From JBBDSH01 sp040905045 (lineage in GTDB: Bacteria > Pseudomonadota > Gammaproteobacteria > Eutrophobiales > Eutrophobiaceae): DNA of 64,000 bases. Below, in pieces: positions 16,842-25,566 of this stretch. Location of the stretch: assembly GCA_040905045.1 (NCBI GenBank), contig JBBDSH010000050.1, positions 62,001-126,000 on the forward strand. The letters are read 5' to 3'. Under the pieces are notes generated by a model that did not search any database, had not been told where the DNA came from, and worked only from the letters and a program-made list of their open reading frames with translations. Each line of letters begins with the position of its first letter. The first letter of the stretch is position 1. A program made the position numbers and the translations under genes.

Positions 16842-18128
16842 ATGAAAAACATTTTTGTTATCGGACTCAACGAATTTAACCTTCAGAAACTCCAGAAAAT
16901 CAGAAACGCTGAAAACTACCGGTTTCATCCCTTGCTTTCATCCGAGGACGTGCTCGAACAGGAAAAATACGACATTGAGGGGATCCTGTCCAAGGCGGCA
17001 AGTCAGCTGAGAAGCTTTGACGGCAGCATCGACGGCATCATCCATTACATCGACTTCCCGGCAAGCACCAGTGTTCCTTTATTGTGCCGCAAATTCGACC
17101 TGCCGTCGGCCTCCTTTGAAGCCGTGCTGAAATGCGAGCACAAATACTGGAGTCGCCTGGAACAAAAACGAACGGTCCCGGATCACGTGCCGGAATTCGC
17201 CTGTTTCGATCCTTTCGACGATGACGCCCTGAAGAAAATGGACCTCGACTTCCCATTTTGGATCAAGCCCATTAAGTCATTTTCCTCCTATCTCGGATTC
17301 CGGATCGGCAATGAACAGGAATTCCATGACTGCTGTGTGATTATCCGTGAAAATATCGGCCGCTTTGAAGAGCCCTTCAACCACCTGTTGAACTTGGCTG
17401 ACCTGCCGGCCGAGGTCGCCGAGGTCGGAGGCGGCATGTGCATCGCCGAAAACATCATCTCCGGCCGTCAATGCACGCTGGAATGCTATGTTTACAGAGG
17501 TAAGGTGCATACCTACGGCGTGGTTGATTCAATCCGCGAGGCGAACCGCACCTCATTTTCCCGCTATCAGTATCCGTCCAGGCTACCCAAGCGTGTACAG
17601 AAACGGATGCATAAAATCGCCCAGCAGATAATGACCCATATCGGTTACAATGAGGCGCCGTTCAATATTGAGTTTTTCTGGGACGAAGCGCACAATCATA
17701 TCTGGCTTCTCGAAATCAACCCACGGATTTCGGCTTCCCACTGTGAACTCTTCGAAGATGTGGACGGGGTGTCCAGCCACGATATCGCTGTCGAGCTGTC
17801 TATCGGGAACGAACCGGAACCGTTGCGCCATATCGGCGAATTCAATTGTGCGGCGAAATTCTTCCTGAGGAAGCACGAGGACGCCTACGTCGAGGCGGTG
17901 CCCGATGAGTCGGTCGTACGCCGCCTCGAGGAAGAGATGCCGGGGACGACCATTCATATACAGGTGCACCCCGGCATGTGGCTCTCCGAACTGATGGATC
18001 AGGACAGCTATACTTACATACTGGCGATAATGTGGCTCGGCGGACGCCATCAGCGTGAACTGTTGAAAAAATACAACCGCTGCGTCCGCGCCTTGAAGTT
18101 CCGGCTTGCTAAAAGGCCGTTTGCCTGA
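16842..18128 (+). CDS. ATP-grasp ligase, paralog 3 of 3
   Basis: The 428 residues align with the other two paralogs along their length: KNIFVIGLNEFNLQKLQKI, KCEHKYWSRLEQKR, PFWIKPIKSFSSYLGFRIG, NIEFFWDEAHNHIWLLEIN, then RISASHCELFEDVDGVSSHD. Paralogs 2 and 3 look closer to each other than to paralog 1. The catalytic Glu/Asn ligands are kept, so all three should be active. It follows the M20 gene after 17 bases; the CocE-type hydrolase follows after 79 bases. Confidence 0.85.
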   Translation: MKNIFVIGLNEFNLQKLQKIRNAENYRFHPLLSSEDVLEQEKYDIEGILSKAASQLRSFDGSIDGIIHYIDFPASTSVPLLCRKFDLPSASFEAVLKCEHKYWSRLEQKRTVPDHVPEFACFDPFDDDALKKMDLDFPFWIKPIKSFSSYLGFRIGNEQEFHDCCVIIRENIGRFEEPFNHLLNLADLPAEVAEVGGGMCIAENIISGRQCTLECYVYRGKVHTYGVVDSIREANRTSFSRYQYPSRLPKRVQKRMHKIAQQIMTHIGYNEAPFNIEFFWDEAHNHIWLLEINPRISASHCELFEDVDGVSSHDIAVELSIGNEPEPLRHIGEFNCAAKFFLRKHEDAYVEAVPDESVVRRLEEEMPGTTIHIQVHPGMWLSELMDQDSYTYILAIMWLGGRHQRELLKKYNRCVRALKFRLAKRPFA

Positions 18129-18207
18129 GGCCGGATTGCACGCCGATTGTAACGGAAACACACGACGACCGTATCCGGATCCATCAAAACGTAAGGCAGA
18201 ACCGATC

Positions 18208-20220
18208 ATGTCCAGCCAGCAGGTGCACATTATAGACCACACCACCATCCCCATGTCGGACGGGGTCCGCCTTGCCGCAAGGATATGGCTGCCGGAAGAC
18301 GCGGAAGACAACCCGGTGCCTGCCATCCTTGAATACATTCCTTATCGGCTGCGGGACGGCACCTTCAACCGCGATAACACCACTCATCCCTATTTCGCCG
18401 CGCACGGCTACGCCGCCGTGCGCGTGGACATACGCGGCAGCGGCAATTCCGAGGGTGTGCTGGAGGATGAATACCTGGAACAGGAACTGGTCGACGGCGA
18501 GGAGATCATGTACTGGCTGGCGCAACAAACCTGGTGCGACGGCAACGTCGGCATCATCGGCATCTCCTGGGGCGGCTTCAACGGCCTGCAACTGGCGGCT
18601 CGCCGCCCCCCGCAACTGAAGGCCGTAATCACCATCTGCTCCACCGATGATCGTTACGCCGACGATGTTCATTACATGGGCGGCTGCCTGCTGGGCGATC
18701 AACTGTCCTGGGCCTCGACCATGTTCGCCTACAATTCACTACCTCCCGATCCCGCCCTTGTCGGCGATATCTGGCGTGACATGTGGCGCGAACGCATCGA
18801 CGGCAGCGGTCTGTGGCTGAACAAGTGGCTGCAGCACCAGTACCGGGACGATTACTGGAAACACGGTTCCATCTGCGAGGACTTCAGCGACGTAAATGTG
18901 CCGGTGTTTGCGGTCAGCGGCTGGGCGGACGGTTACACCAACGCCGTGTTCCGGCTTATGGAAGGACTGGACGTACCGCGGCACGGCCTGGTCGGCCCAT
19001 GGAGCCATCTCTACCCGCATATGGGCGAACCCGGCCCGGCCATCGGTTTCCTGCAGGAATGCGTACGCTGGTGGAATCAATGGCTGAAGGGCAGGGAGAC
19101 CGGCATTATGGACGAACCCATGCTGCAGGTCTGGATGCAGGACAGCATGCCGCCGACGACCAGTTACAAGCACCGGCGGGGGAGATGGGTGGGAGAACCG
19201 TCATGGCCCACCGATAATGTCGAGTCCCTGAAACTGGTGCTGAATGGATCACGCCTGCAACCGGAAGAGGACACCAACAAACGCAAGGAAAAGAAACTGA
19301 CCGTGCAGTCTCCGCTGACCTGCGGTCTGTTCGCCGGCAAGTGGTGTTCCTATGCCATCGGTCCGGACCTCGCCCATGACCAACGCGAGGACGACGGCGG
19401 TGCCCTGACGTTTGATACCCGACGCCTGAAGGAGGACCTGAATCTGCTGGGTTCGCCGGTGCTGGAACTGGAACTCGCCGCGGACAAACCCGTCGCCATG
19501 ATCGCCGTGCGGCTTTCCGACGTCGCGCCGGACGACAAGGCAACCCGCGTTACCTACGGCGTCCTCAACCTGACCCATCGCGACAGCCATGAACACCCGG
19601 AAGCCCTGGAACCCGGCCGCCGTTACCGTGTGCGGGTTCCCATGAACAGCATGGCGCAGGTCTTCCCCAGGGGACACCGGCTGCGATTATCTGTGTCCAC
19701 CTCCTACTGGCCCATCGCCTGGCCGCCGCCGGAACCGGTCCGGCTGACTATTTATGACCGAGCCAGCCGGCTGGTCCTGCCGAAGAGACTGGCCGACCGA
19801 AGTGAAGACAGTCAGATCGGCTTCGGCCCGCCGGACGGGACACCGGCGGAACCTCTGCATCAATTAAAGCCCTCTCACCACAACTGGTATATGCACAGGG
19901 ACTTGGCAACGGACAAGTCGACCCTGGAAGTTATCAATGATGACGGCACAGTGGAAATCGAGAGTCTGGACCTGGAAAAATCGAAGTACTCAATTGAATG
20001 GTATAGTTCCGTCGCTGACAACTTCGATTCCATCCGTGGAGAAACGCTGTGGGAGCGCGGTTACAAACGCAACGACTGGCAGGTCAAAACCGTCACCCGT
20101 ACCATACTTACCTCTGACAGGTACAATTTTTACATCCATGCCAACCTGGATGCCTATGAAGGCGAACGTCGTGTTTTCTCACGCATCTGGGACTATGTCG
20201 TGCCCCGCGAGCTGGTCTGA
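18208..20220 (+). CDS. CocE/NonD family (X-Pro dipeptidyl-peptidase-like) hydrolase
   Basis: The 671 residues begin with an alpha/beta-hydrolase domain: VDIRGSGNSEG (oxyanion region), nucleophile Ser in GISWGGFNG, Asp in SGWADGYTNAV and His in GPWSHLYPH. A C-terminal beta-sandwich typical of S15/CocE enzymes follows (about 340-560), then an extra tail of about 110 residues. Such enzymes cleave esters, amides or N-terminal dipeptides. ATG 18208 follows an upstream GTAAGGC; in-frame codons back to 18106 overlap ATP-grasp 3. It is the last gene of the + operon, convergent with ectC at a 23-base gap. Confidence 0.85.
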   Translation: MSSQQVHIIDHTTIPMSDGVRLAARIWLPEDAEDNPVPAILEYIPYRLRDGTFNRDNTTHPYFAAHGYAAVRVDIRGSGNSEGVLEDEYLEQELVDGEEIMYWLAQQTWCDGNVGIIGISWGGFNGLQLAARRPPQLKAVITICSTDDRYADDVHYMGGCLLGDQLSWASTMFAYNSLPPDPALVGDIWRDMWRERIDGSGLWLNKWLQHQYRDDYWKHGSICEDFSDVNVPVFAVSGWADGYTNAVFRLMEGLDVPRHGLVGPWSHLYPHMGEPGPAIGFLQECVRWWNQWLKGRETGIMDEPMLQVWMQDSMPPTTSYKHRRGRWVGEPSWPTDNVESLKLVLNGSRLQPEEDTNKRKEKKLTVQSPLTCGLFAGKWCSYAIGPDLAHDQREDDGGALTFDTRRLKEDLNLLGSPVLELELAADKPVAMIAVRLSDVAPDDKATRVTYGVLNLTHRDSHEHPEALEPGRRYRVRVPMNSMAQVFPRGHRLRLSVSTSYWPIAWPPPEPVRLTIYDRASRLVLPKRLADRSEDSQIGFGPPDGTPAEPLHQLKPSHHNWYMHRDLATDKSTLEVINDDGTVEIESLDLEKSKYSIEWYSSVADNFDSIRGETLWERGYKRNDWQVKTVTRTILTSDRYNFYIHANLDAYEGERRVFSRIWDYVVPRELV

Positions 20221-20243
20221 CTGCCCGGTAAAGCCGGCAAACA

Positions 20244-20639
20244 TCACTCGTCGTCTTCCACCAGATTGTATGAACCGTCGGCGTCGTGGGTCTCGCGGCC
20301 GGTGACGGGTGGATTGAAGGCGCAGATCAGGCGCATGTCTTCCGTACCACCGCGCAGAATATGGCGGTCATGATTGTCCAGTGCATATAGCGTCCCGTCG
20401 GTGATTTCGTGAACCTCGCCCGTGGCCAGATCCTCGATGGATCCGTTGCCGGCCACACAATATACCGCCTCCAGATGATTCTTGTACCAGAGATGCAACT
20501 CCGCGCCGGCGGGGATTATGGTTTCATGAAAGGAAAAACCCATGCCGTCCTTTTTTAGCAGCAGCCGCCGACTCTTCCAGCCAGGTCCTTCCACGTCTTT
20601 TTCGGTACCGATGATGTCCTGCAATCTGACGATTTTCAT
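20244..20639 (-). CDS. ectC: Stand-alone ectoine synthase EctC
   Basis: EctC is a cupin that closes N-gamma-acetyl-diaminobutyrate to ectoine. The 131 residues keep the family core LLLKKDGMGFSFHET, YKNHLEAVYCVAGNG, GTLYALDNHDRHILRG and the C-terminal FNPPVTGRETHDADGSY. E57, Y85 and H93 correspond to the metal ligands reported for EctC. No ectA or ectB is in the window, so either the precursor is made elsewhere or the enzyme has another role (orphan EctC proteins are known, for example in Pseudomonas syringae). CGGAGA precedes the ATG, and a good promoter lies upstream. Confidence 0.93.
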   Translation of the reverse strand: MKIVRLQDIIGTEKDVEGPGWKSRRLLLKKDGMGFSFHETIIPAGAELHLWYKNHLEAVYCVAGNGSIEDLATGEVHEITDGTLYALDNHDRHILRGGTEDMRLICAFNPPVTGRETHDADGSYNLVEDDE

Positions 20640-20679
20640 TAGGTAATCTCCGGTTTATGTTTGGGCATGTTTGATTCTC

Positions 20680-20709
20680 ACTATAAGGCAAGCATGCATG
20701 CCGGTTCAA
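20680..20709 (-). promoter_or_regulatory. Sigma-70 promoter of ectC
   Basis: Read on the - strand, TTGAAC (20704-20709) and TATAGT (20680-20685) are separated by 18 bases. The ectC ATG begins at 20639, about 40 bases downstream of the -10 box. Both boxes are close to consensus, and ectC has no upstream partner gene, so it is probably transcribed alone. Confidence 0.6.
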
Positions 20710-20786
20710 ATATAGCGGTAAAAAGCGTTTCTGCACGATAACCTTTCTTTTGCTAGACTGTAAAACTCCGCATCCGGGTCGCTTCC

Positions 20787-20855
20787 ATGTCTGCAGTCAT
20801 TGCTATTATCCAGGGGCATCCCGACCCCGCCAGCGGAGTTCAGGACGGATCGTGA
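20787..20855 (+). pseudogene. 5' remnant of a flavodoxin-fold NAD(P)H oxidoreductase gene
   Basis: ATG 20787 opens 22 residues, MSAVIAIIQGHPDPASG and a few more, then a stop. The beta-strand plus QGHPDP loop is the N-terminus of NAD(P)H dehydrogenase (quinone) proteins of the flavodoxin-like fold. The rest of the gene is gone, and the remnant overlaps the end of the DUF2452-like gene on the other strand. Short but recognisable. Confidence 0.4.
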
Positions 20856-21406
20856 GTCAACAGACCCTTCGCCTCCTCGTAAGTCAGGGCATTGATTCCG
20901 GCCGCGCGCATGGAACTACGCAGCGAACCGCCCAGGCCGTAGGCCAGCAGCCGGCAGTAGAATGGCATGGAGGCAATGTATTCCGGCATGGCATCCTCAA
21001 CGGTGTCGGCTTCCTGCAGTGACGATTCCAGTTTTTGCCTTTCCTCCTCGATCAGGCGCAACAGGGACTCATCCGCCGCGGCCGCTTCACTCAGGGTCAA
21101 AGTCCAGGTGATGTCTTCCTGCAGCACGCATTCGCCGATGTACTGCCCGGGATGACCGGCCGACCACTGATCCGGCGGCAGCATCAGCAGTTTGAAACGG
21201 CCGCCGGTGCGATAGAGCCAGTAACTCTTGCCCACCACGGGACGGAAGCGGAATTCGCTTTTCAGTATAAACAGGGACGTAAACAGTTCGCTGGAGATTT
21301 GATCGATCTGCTTGGGCGGCACGACGATGCCGGGACGGCTCTGCGCCAGGCCGTCCAGAACGGTCGAGAGGCCCTTGCCCTGTGGATTGGGATCCTTCTG
21401 TGCCAT
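20840..21406 (-). CDS. DUF2452-like protein, function unknown
   Basis: The 188 residues start with DPNPQGKGLSTVLDGLAQ and contain SYWLYRTGGRFKLLMLPPDQW and a helical C-terminal half. I place it tentatively in DUF2452 on the NPQGKG start and the aromatic YWLY-x-LLMLPP block; no enzymatic motif is visible. It appears cytoplasmic, with neither signal peptide nor membrane segment. It lies upstream of ectC on the same strand, separated by about 200 bases that carry the ectC promoter. Confidence 0.6.
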   Translation of the reverse strand: MAQKDPNPQGKGLSTVLDGLAQSRPGIVVPPKQIDQISSELFTSLFILKSEFRFRPVVGKSYWLYRTGGRFKLLMLPPDQWSAGHPGQYIGECVLQEDITWTLTLSEAAAADESLLRLIEEERQKLESSLQEADTVEDAMPEYIASMPFYCRLLAYGLGGSLRSSMRAAGINALTYEEAKGLLTHDPS

Positions 21407-21601
21407 ATACCCGTCATTATCTCTTCACGAGAGGCGTATTGTATCATAAAGGCGGCACGGCCCCGGCCGCGGCGGGCGATGAAGCCCGATATTACAACGG
21501 GTGACAAATCACAGCCGGAATCTTGATTTTCTTCGCCGGGCACAGGAAGATGATGGGCGACGTTCATTGAACGGACCGAACCTCATCTAAGGAGGAAAGA
21601 T

Positions 21602-22063
21602 ATGAAATCTGTTATTTACTCCCTGTTGGCCCTGGCGCTGGTATCGTCCGCCACGCAGGCTTCGGCCGGGAACAGCGCCGAGGAAGAGCGAAACAAGCGT
21701 AACGTGGTGGAGTTTTATAATCTCGCCATCAATGAACAGAATTACGAAGCCGCTGAAAAATATATCGGCGACACCTACATTCAACACAATCCCATTGCCG
21801 CCGACGGCAGGGAAGGTCTGAAAAATTTCCTCGCATTCGCGAAGGAAAATCTTCCCGAATATCATTCAGACATCAAACGCGTCTTCGCCGACGGTGATTA
21901 CGTCATCCTGCACGTCCACGCCAAACGCACGCCCGATGATCGCGGCTCCGCGGTCATGGACATATTCCGCCTGGACGAGAACGGCAAGGTGGTGGAACAC
22001 TGGGATGTGATCCAGGAGATCCCGCCGCCGGAGGAGAGGATGAACGACAACGGCATGTTCTAA
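21602..22063 (+). CDS. Secreted SnoaL-like (NTF2-fold) protein
   Basis: The 153 residues begin with a signal peptide (KSVIYSLLALALVSSATQASA), so the protein is periplasmic. The mature part has the SnoaL-like pattern VVEFYNLAINEQNYEAAEKY, YIQHNPIAADGREG and DIFRLDENGKVVEHWDVIQE, where Tyr/His and the final His-Trp-Asp line the cavity. Known relatives include aldol-condensing cyclases and many uncharacterised proteins. AAGGAGG lies close before ATG 21602. It ends convergently with the 660-residue gene across an inverted repeat. Confidence 0.85.
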   Translation: MKSVIYSLLALALVSSATQASAGNSAEEERNKRNVVEFYNLAINEQNYEAAEKYIGDTYIQHNPIAADGREGLKNFLAFAKENLPEYHSDIKRVFADGDYVILHVHAKRTPDDRGSAVMDIFRLDENGKVVEHWDVIQEIPPPEERMNDNGMF

Positions 22064-22064
22064 A

Positions 22065-22186
22065 AAGCCACAAGCAACAAGCTACTGGCTACTGGCTACA
22101 AGTATTTCTGCCTGATATTGACTCTTTAGCATCCGGTGCCTGTAACTCATTTCAGGCAACGGATTTTCACTTGTTGCTTGTGGCTT
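22065..22186. repeat. 17-bp inverted repeat at a convergent gene junction
   Basis: The two arms (22065-22081 and 22170-22186) are perfect complements built on the word GCCACAAGCAACAAG, around a spacer with CTACTGG repeats. It fills the 127-base gap between two genes ending towards each other and could act as a bidirectional terminator, although there is no strong T-run. Confidence 0.5.
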
Positions 22187-22190
22187 GAAG

Positions 22191-24173
22191 CTAGACCCTT
22201 TCCTTGGCCCAGCTTTCCCTCGCCATGGCTATCACGGCGGCAAGTTCATCATTGTCGATCAGGGACGTATCGCCCTTTTCCAGCGGGTCGTAGTGGAAGA
22301 TATACAGGCGTGAGGCAAACTGGGCCACCGGCAGTGAAGATTCGCCGTGGAATTCTCCGTGGCCTTCCGTGGAAACCACCACACCGCAGCCCCAGTTCTG
22401 GCCGCCGTCGTTATTGGGATTGTAGAAATACACCCGCACTTCATCGTCCCGATCCAGGGCGACCCGTATAATGGTTATGGCATGCCAGCCGATGAATTCG
22501 CCGTTCGACTCGGTGATGGCAATACCGGCCGGCTGTGGGTGTATGACCGGCTTGTTGCCGTTGTAATAGGGATGGTAGCTGGCGTAGAAATCCCGCAGAA
22601 ATGTTTCGTAATTTTCCAACCTACCTGTCGCCACATCCACGGCGATGGCAAAGGCATGGCCGACCCACCAGCCGTGGAATTCGGGGTTGACCCATTTATG
22701 CGGATCCTCACCACGGCCGACCGACATACGGCCCATCTCCATGTAAATGCGATCCAGGTGTGGGACCAGGATCAATGAAACGGGATCCAGATCCGTGTGC
22801 ACCAGCTTGTCGGACAGCCCGGCCTGCAGGTTGCGGGAACTGATGGCCTTGCCCTCGAAGTGCATGATGATCTCCCTGTCGCGTGCGGCCCAGGCCAGTA
22901 ATTGCATCAGGTAATCCGGATCATTAAAGGCCCACATGGACAGGGCACGCGCCGACTGGCAGGTGGGGTTATCGCCCTGGCCGACGCCGAAAGGCAGGCC
23001 CATCATCTGGAGGGCGCCTGCTATGAGTTGGGCACGGGCGGGACGCGCCGTACCGTACACCATATGCAGTTCCTGCTCGGTCTGGGGATGCAACGGCAAA
23101 ACGATCAGGCGCCACAGGTTAGGGGCCAAAGCCGGGTCGTACAGGATGCCGCGCTCCAGCAAACAGGCAAGGCCGTACACCGCCTGACAGGTTTCGGGAA
23201 ATATCCCGTCGCTGATCAAGCGGTTAATCAGGTCCCGGTAGCTGAGATAAACATCGTGCCCGGTATTGCTCAACCCCAGTGTCTGGGCGATAAGACTTTC
23301 GCCTTCATTTTCCAGCAGGAAGCGCAATAATACGGAGTGATAGGATGATACCAGCCCGGTATCATGCATGGCGCGGGAGAAAGACAGAGCCTCCTGCTGC
23401 AGCGTCTGCGCATCCATGGCCTGCAGTCTTTCCCGGTACACGTCCAGACCCGGGTCGTCCTGGCTGGACTGGGTCGGCCCGTACAGGGCGCTGACCAGGC
23501 GTTCCGATCCCATGGGTACGGACATATTCGGATCGGCAACACACACCGCCAGTTGCGTGACCATATCGATGATCCGGCTCAGGTGTATGGGTCGCTGCTT
23601 GAGTATGCGCCAGACCTCCTCGACCACCTGTTCCAGGATGTCGCCGTAACCGACGTGCCCGACCAGATAACGGAACAGTTCCTGGACACCGCGCTGGTGA
23701 CGGCTGCGGGCTGCTTCGGTCTGTCGCTCGAAAACGAAATCCAGGTTCAGGGCAAGAACCTCACGCAAAAAGTGCAGCGCCTGTTCCCGGGAAATGCCGG
23801 GATAACTGTACTCCCCGCGCGCAATGGCCAGCCAGCGCAGCTCGCTCAGGCATTCCAGCGTCACCAGTTGCTGGTTGCCCTTGGCCAGGGTCCAGGGCAC
23901 CCGGTCCGGCTGCAGACTGTTGGGATCCGCCCAGTCGGTCTGGTAAAAGGCGCCGGCGCGATCGATAGCCTCGATCCGGCCGGCGAGGTAGTCCACGCCC
24001 CCCTCGGCAACAAGCAGCCGCCGCGCCGCCTCGAGGAATTCGTTGGCATGACTTGCCTTGGCAAACGGCCTGGCCTGATCCATACGCTCCAGCGCCCGAT
24101 CAAAACGTTCGGTCAGCTTGTCCAGTGAAGCCGTTTGCGACTGAAGTGCGTTTTGCGCCTGTGGATCGCTCAC
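22191..24173 (-). CDS. 660-residue orphan protein with a papain-like Gln/Cys/His/Asn set
   Basis: I do not recognise this protein. The first 380 residues are mostly helical with no signal peptide or membrane segment. The C-terminal third holds GVGQGDNPTCQSARALSMW (Q399, C405), IGWHAITIIR (H564) and VYFYNPNNDGGQNWG (N585 or N587). The order Gln-Cys-His-Asn, the 6-residue Gln-to-Cys gap and a YNPN-G turn resemble papain-fold peptidases, in particular C58-type, and transglutaminase-like acyltransferases. No peptidase domain was confirmed by search. Its neighbour, 166 bases upstream on the same strand, is an ATP-grasp ligase, so the two may be cotranscribed. Confidence 0.6.
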   Translation of the reverse strand: MSDPQAQNALQSQTASLDKLTERFDRALERMDQARPFAKASHANEFLEAARRLLVAEGGVDYLAGRIEAIDRAGAFYQTDWADPNSLQPDRVPWTLAKGNQQLVTLECLSELRWLAIARGEYSYPGISREQALHFLREVLALNLDFVFERQTEAARSRHQRGVQELFRYLVGHVGYGDILEQVVEEVWRILKQRPIHLSRIIDMVTQLAVCVADPNMSVPMGSERLVSALYGPTQSSQDDPGLDVYRERLQAMDAQTLQQEALSFSRAMHDTGLVSSYHSVLLRFLLENEGESLIAQTLGLSNTGHDVYLSYRDLINRLISDGIFPETCQAVYGLACLLERGILYDPALAPNLWRLIVLPLHPQTEQELHMVYGTARPARAQLIAGALQMMGLPFGVGQGDNPTCQSARALSMWAFNDPDYLMQLLAWAARDREIIMHFEGKAISSRNLQAGLSDKLVHTDLDPVSLILVPHLDRIYMEMGRMSVGRGEDPHKWVNPEFHGWWVGHAFAIAVDVATGRLENYETFLRDFYASYHPYYNGNKPVIHPQPAGIAITESNGEFIGWHAITIIRVALDRDDEVRVYFYNPNNDGGQNWGCGVVVSTEGHGEFHGESSLPVAQFASRLYIFHYDPLEKGDTSLIDNDELAAVIAMARESWAKERV

Positions 24174-24339
24174 TTTTCCTTCCGGTAGTCGGCTCTATAC
24201 AGCTGTTCCAAATCTCCGTGCATAACCCGGAGCATAACGCAGACACGCAGTATATACTTCCATGTAGCTCGAACGCGGTATCCATGCCGCATACGGGCTG
24301 CTTATATGCCCCGGTTATACACGGATTCAAAACACCTGT

Positions 24340-25566
24340 TTAGATATAATAATCCAGTTCCTCCTGCGCCTTCAGCAGGTCCCGCATTCGATGCGGGTCG
24401 TCGCCAAAGAAGTAGACCAGCCCCCAGTGTGTACCGAAGGCCGTCCGTTTGGTGACCTTGCTTTCCTGCGGTGCCTGCAGCTCATGATACTCGAAATAGG
24501 GATCGTTTTCGGTCTCTTCCGGTATCCGCAGTTCGGAGACCACACGGCGGCGCGGATAAACACCAAAGCACCCGGCATAGCCTTTTGCGCCCGTGACTTC
24601 CTCCGGGAAGAACGCGTCAATCTCCTCTTCGGTGGTATTCGGATCGAAGGCCAGCACCAGTCCCTGGTAGGCATTGAAACCATAGGCCCGCTCCAGCAGC
24701 TCGAAGACCTTGAAACCGGGCGGACGATAGGCCACTTCACCGAAATACATCTCGCCGTCGGAAGTGACGAAGAACTCCGGATGGATGAAGCCGAACTGGA
24801 TGTCGAAGGTTTTAATCAACTTCTCGATCTGTTTGGTGATCAGTTCGCGCCAGCTTTCCAGTTCCGGTGTTGCAGGCACGAAGACTGAATACCCCAGCGT
24901 GACGTATTCGGAGATGTTGAGAAACTTGATCTTGCCCTTATGGACCCAGGCCTCGACGGCGAATTCCCAGCCATCCAGGTGGCTCTCCATGAGCACGGGA
25001 AATTCCTCTTCAGGGATGTGTTCGATGTCTTCCGGTGTACGAATGACGCGATGACCCAGGCAGCCGGCCTTGTCAAAGGCCTTCAGGTGGATGGGATCAT
25101 TGGGGTCCCCGTCCAGCTTCAGCAGCGTCTGGTTGACACGCTTCAGGAAACGGATCACATCGCTCTTGTCATGGGCCTCCTCGAAAATGCCGACACGCAG
25201 GCCGCCCAGCTGGGCACGACGTTTCATCAAAGCCTTGTCGCGGAACAGCAGGGACTGGCCGTGCAGGCGCGGATCCCCGAACAGTACCGAGTTAATGGCG
25301 CCGGCCCATTCAACGGTTTCCTCGAACAGTGGAATGGCGACATCGACGCCTTCGTCCCTGAGGGTCTCGGCGATTTCCATGGATCGGTCATTAAGGCGCT
25401 CGAAGTTCCACGGAATGAAGGGTATATCATTCTCGCGGGCATACGCTTCGGCCCACTCGGGCGCGACCACGACATAATCACGGTCGAATTTATCCACGCC
25501 CTCGATGGCGCCGAGGGTCCAGCCCAGTAGAGCAACGTAACTTTTGTCAGAATTTTTCTTTGGCAT
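24340..25566 (-). CDS. ATP-grasp ligase, BacD/biotin-carboxylase-like (fourth ATP-grasp)
   Basis: The 408 residues are of a different ATP-grasp subfamily from the tandem three. They show the N-terminal domain YVALLGWTLGAIEGVDKF, the ATP-binding strand HLKAFDKAGCLGHRVI, then FPVLMESHLDGWEFAVEAW, and the metal-binding HPEFFVTSDGEMYFGEVAY followed by RPPG. This layout is that of L-amino-acid ligases such as BacD and of carboxylate-amine ligases. Start ATG 25566 follows AAGGAGG; a TTG at 25581 lies upstream of that site. The substrate is unknown. The papain-like gene is next downstream. Confidence 0.85.
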   Translation of the reverse strand: MPKKNSDKSYVALLGWTLGAIEGVDKFDRDYVVVAPEWAEAYARENDIPFIPWNFERLNDRSMEIAETLRDEGVDVAIPLFEETVEWAGAINSVLFGDPRLHGQSLLFRDKALMKRRAQLGGLRVGIFEEAHDKSDVIRFLKRVNQTLLKLDGDPNDPIHLKAFDKAGCLGHRVIRTPEDIEHIPEEEFPVLMESHLDGWEFAVEAWVHKGKIKFLNISEYVTLGYSVFVPATPELESWRELITKQIEKLIKTFDIQFGFIHPEFFVTSDGEMYFGEVAYRPPGFKVFELLERAYGFNAYQGLVLAFDPNTTEEEIDAFFPEEVTGAKGYAGCFGVYPRRRVVSELRIPEETENDPYFEYHELQAPQESKVTKRTAFGTHWGLVYFFGDDPHRMRDLLKAQEELDYYI

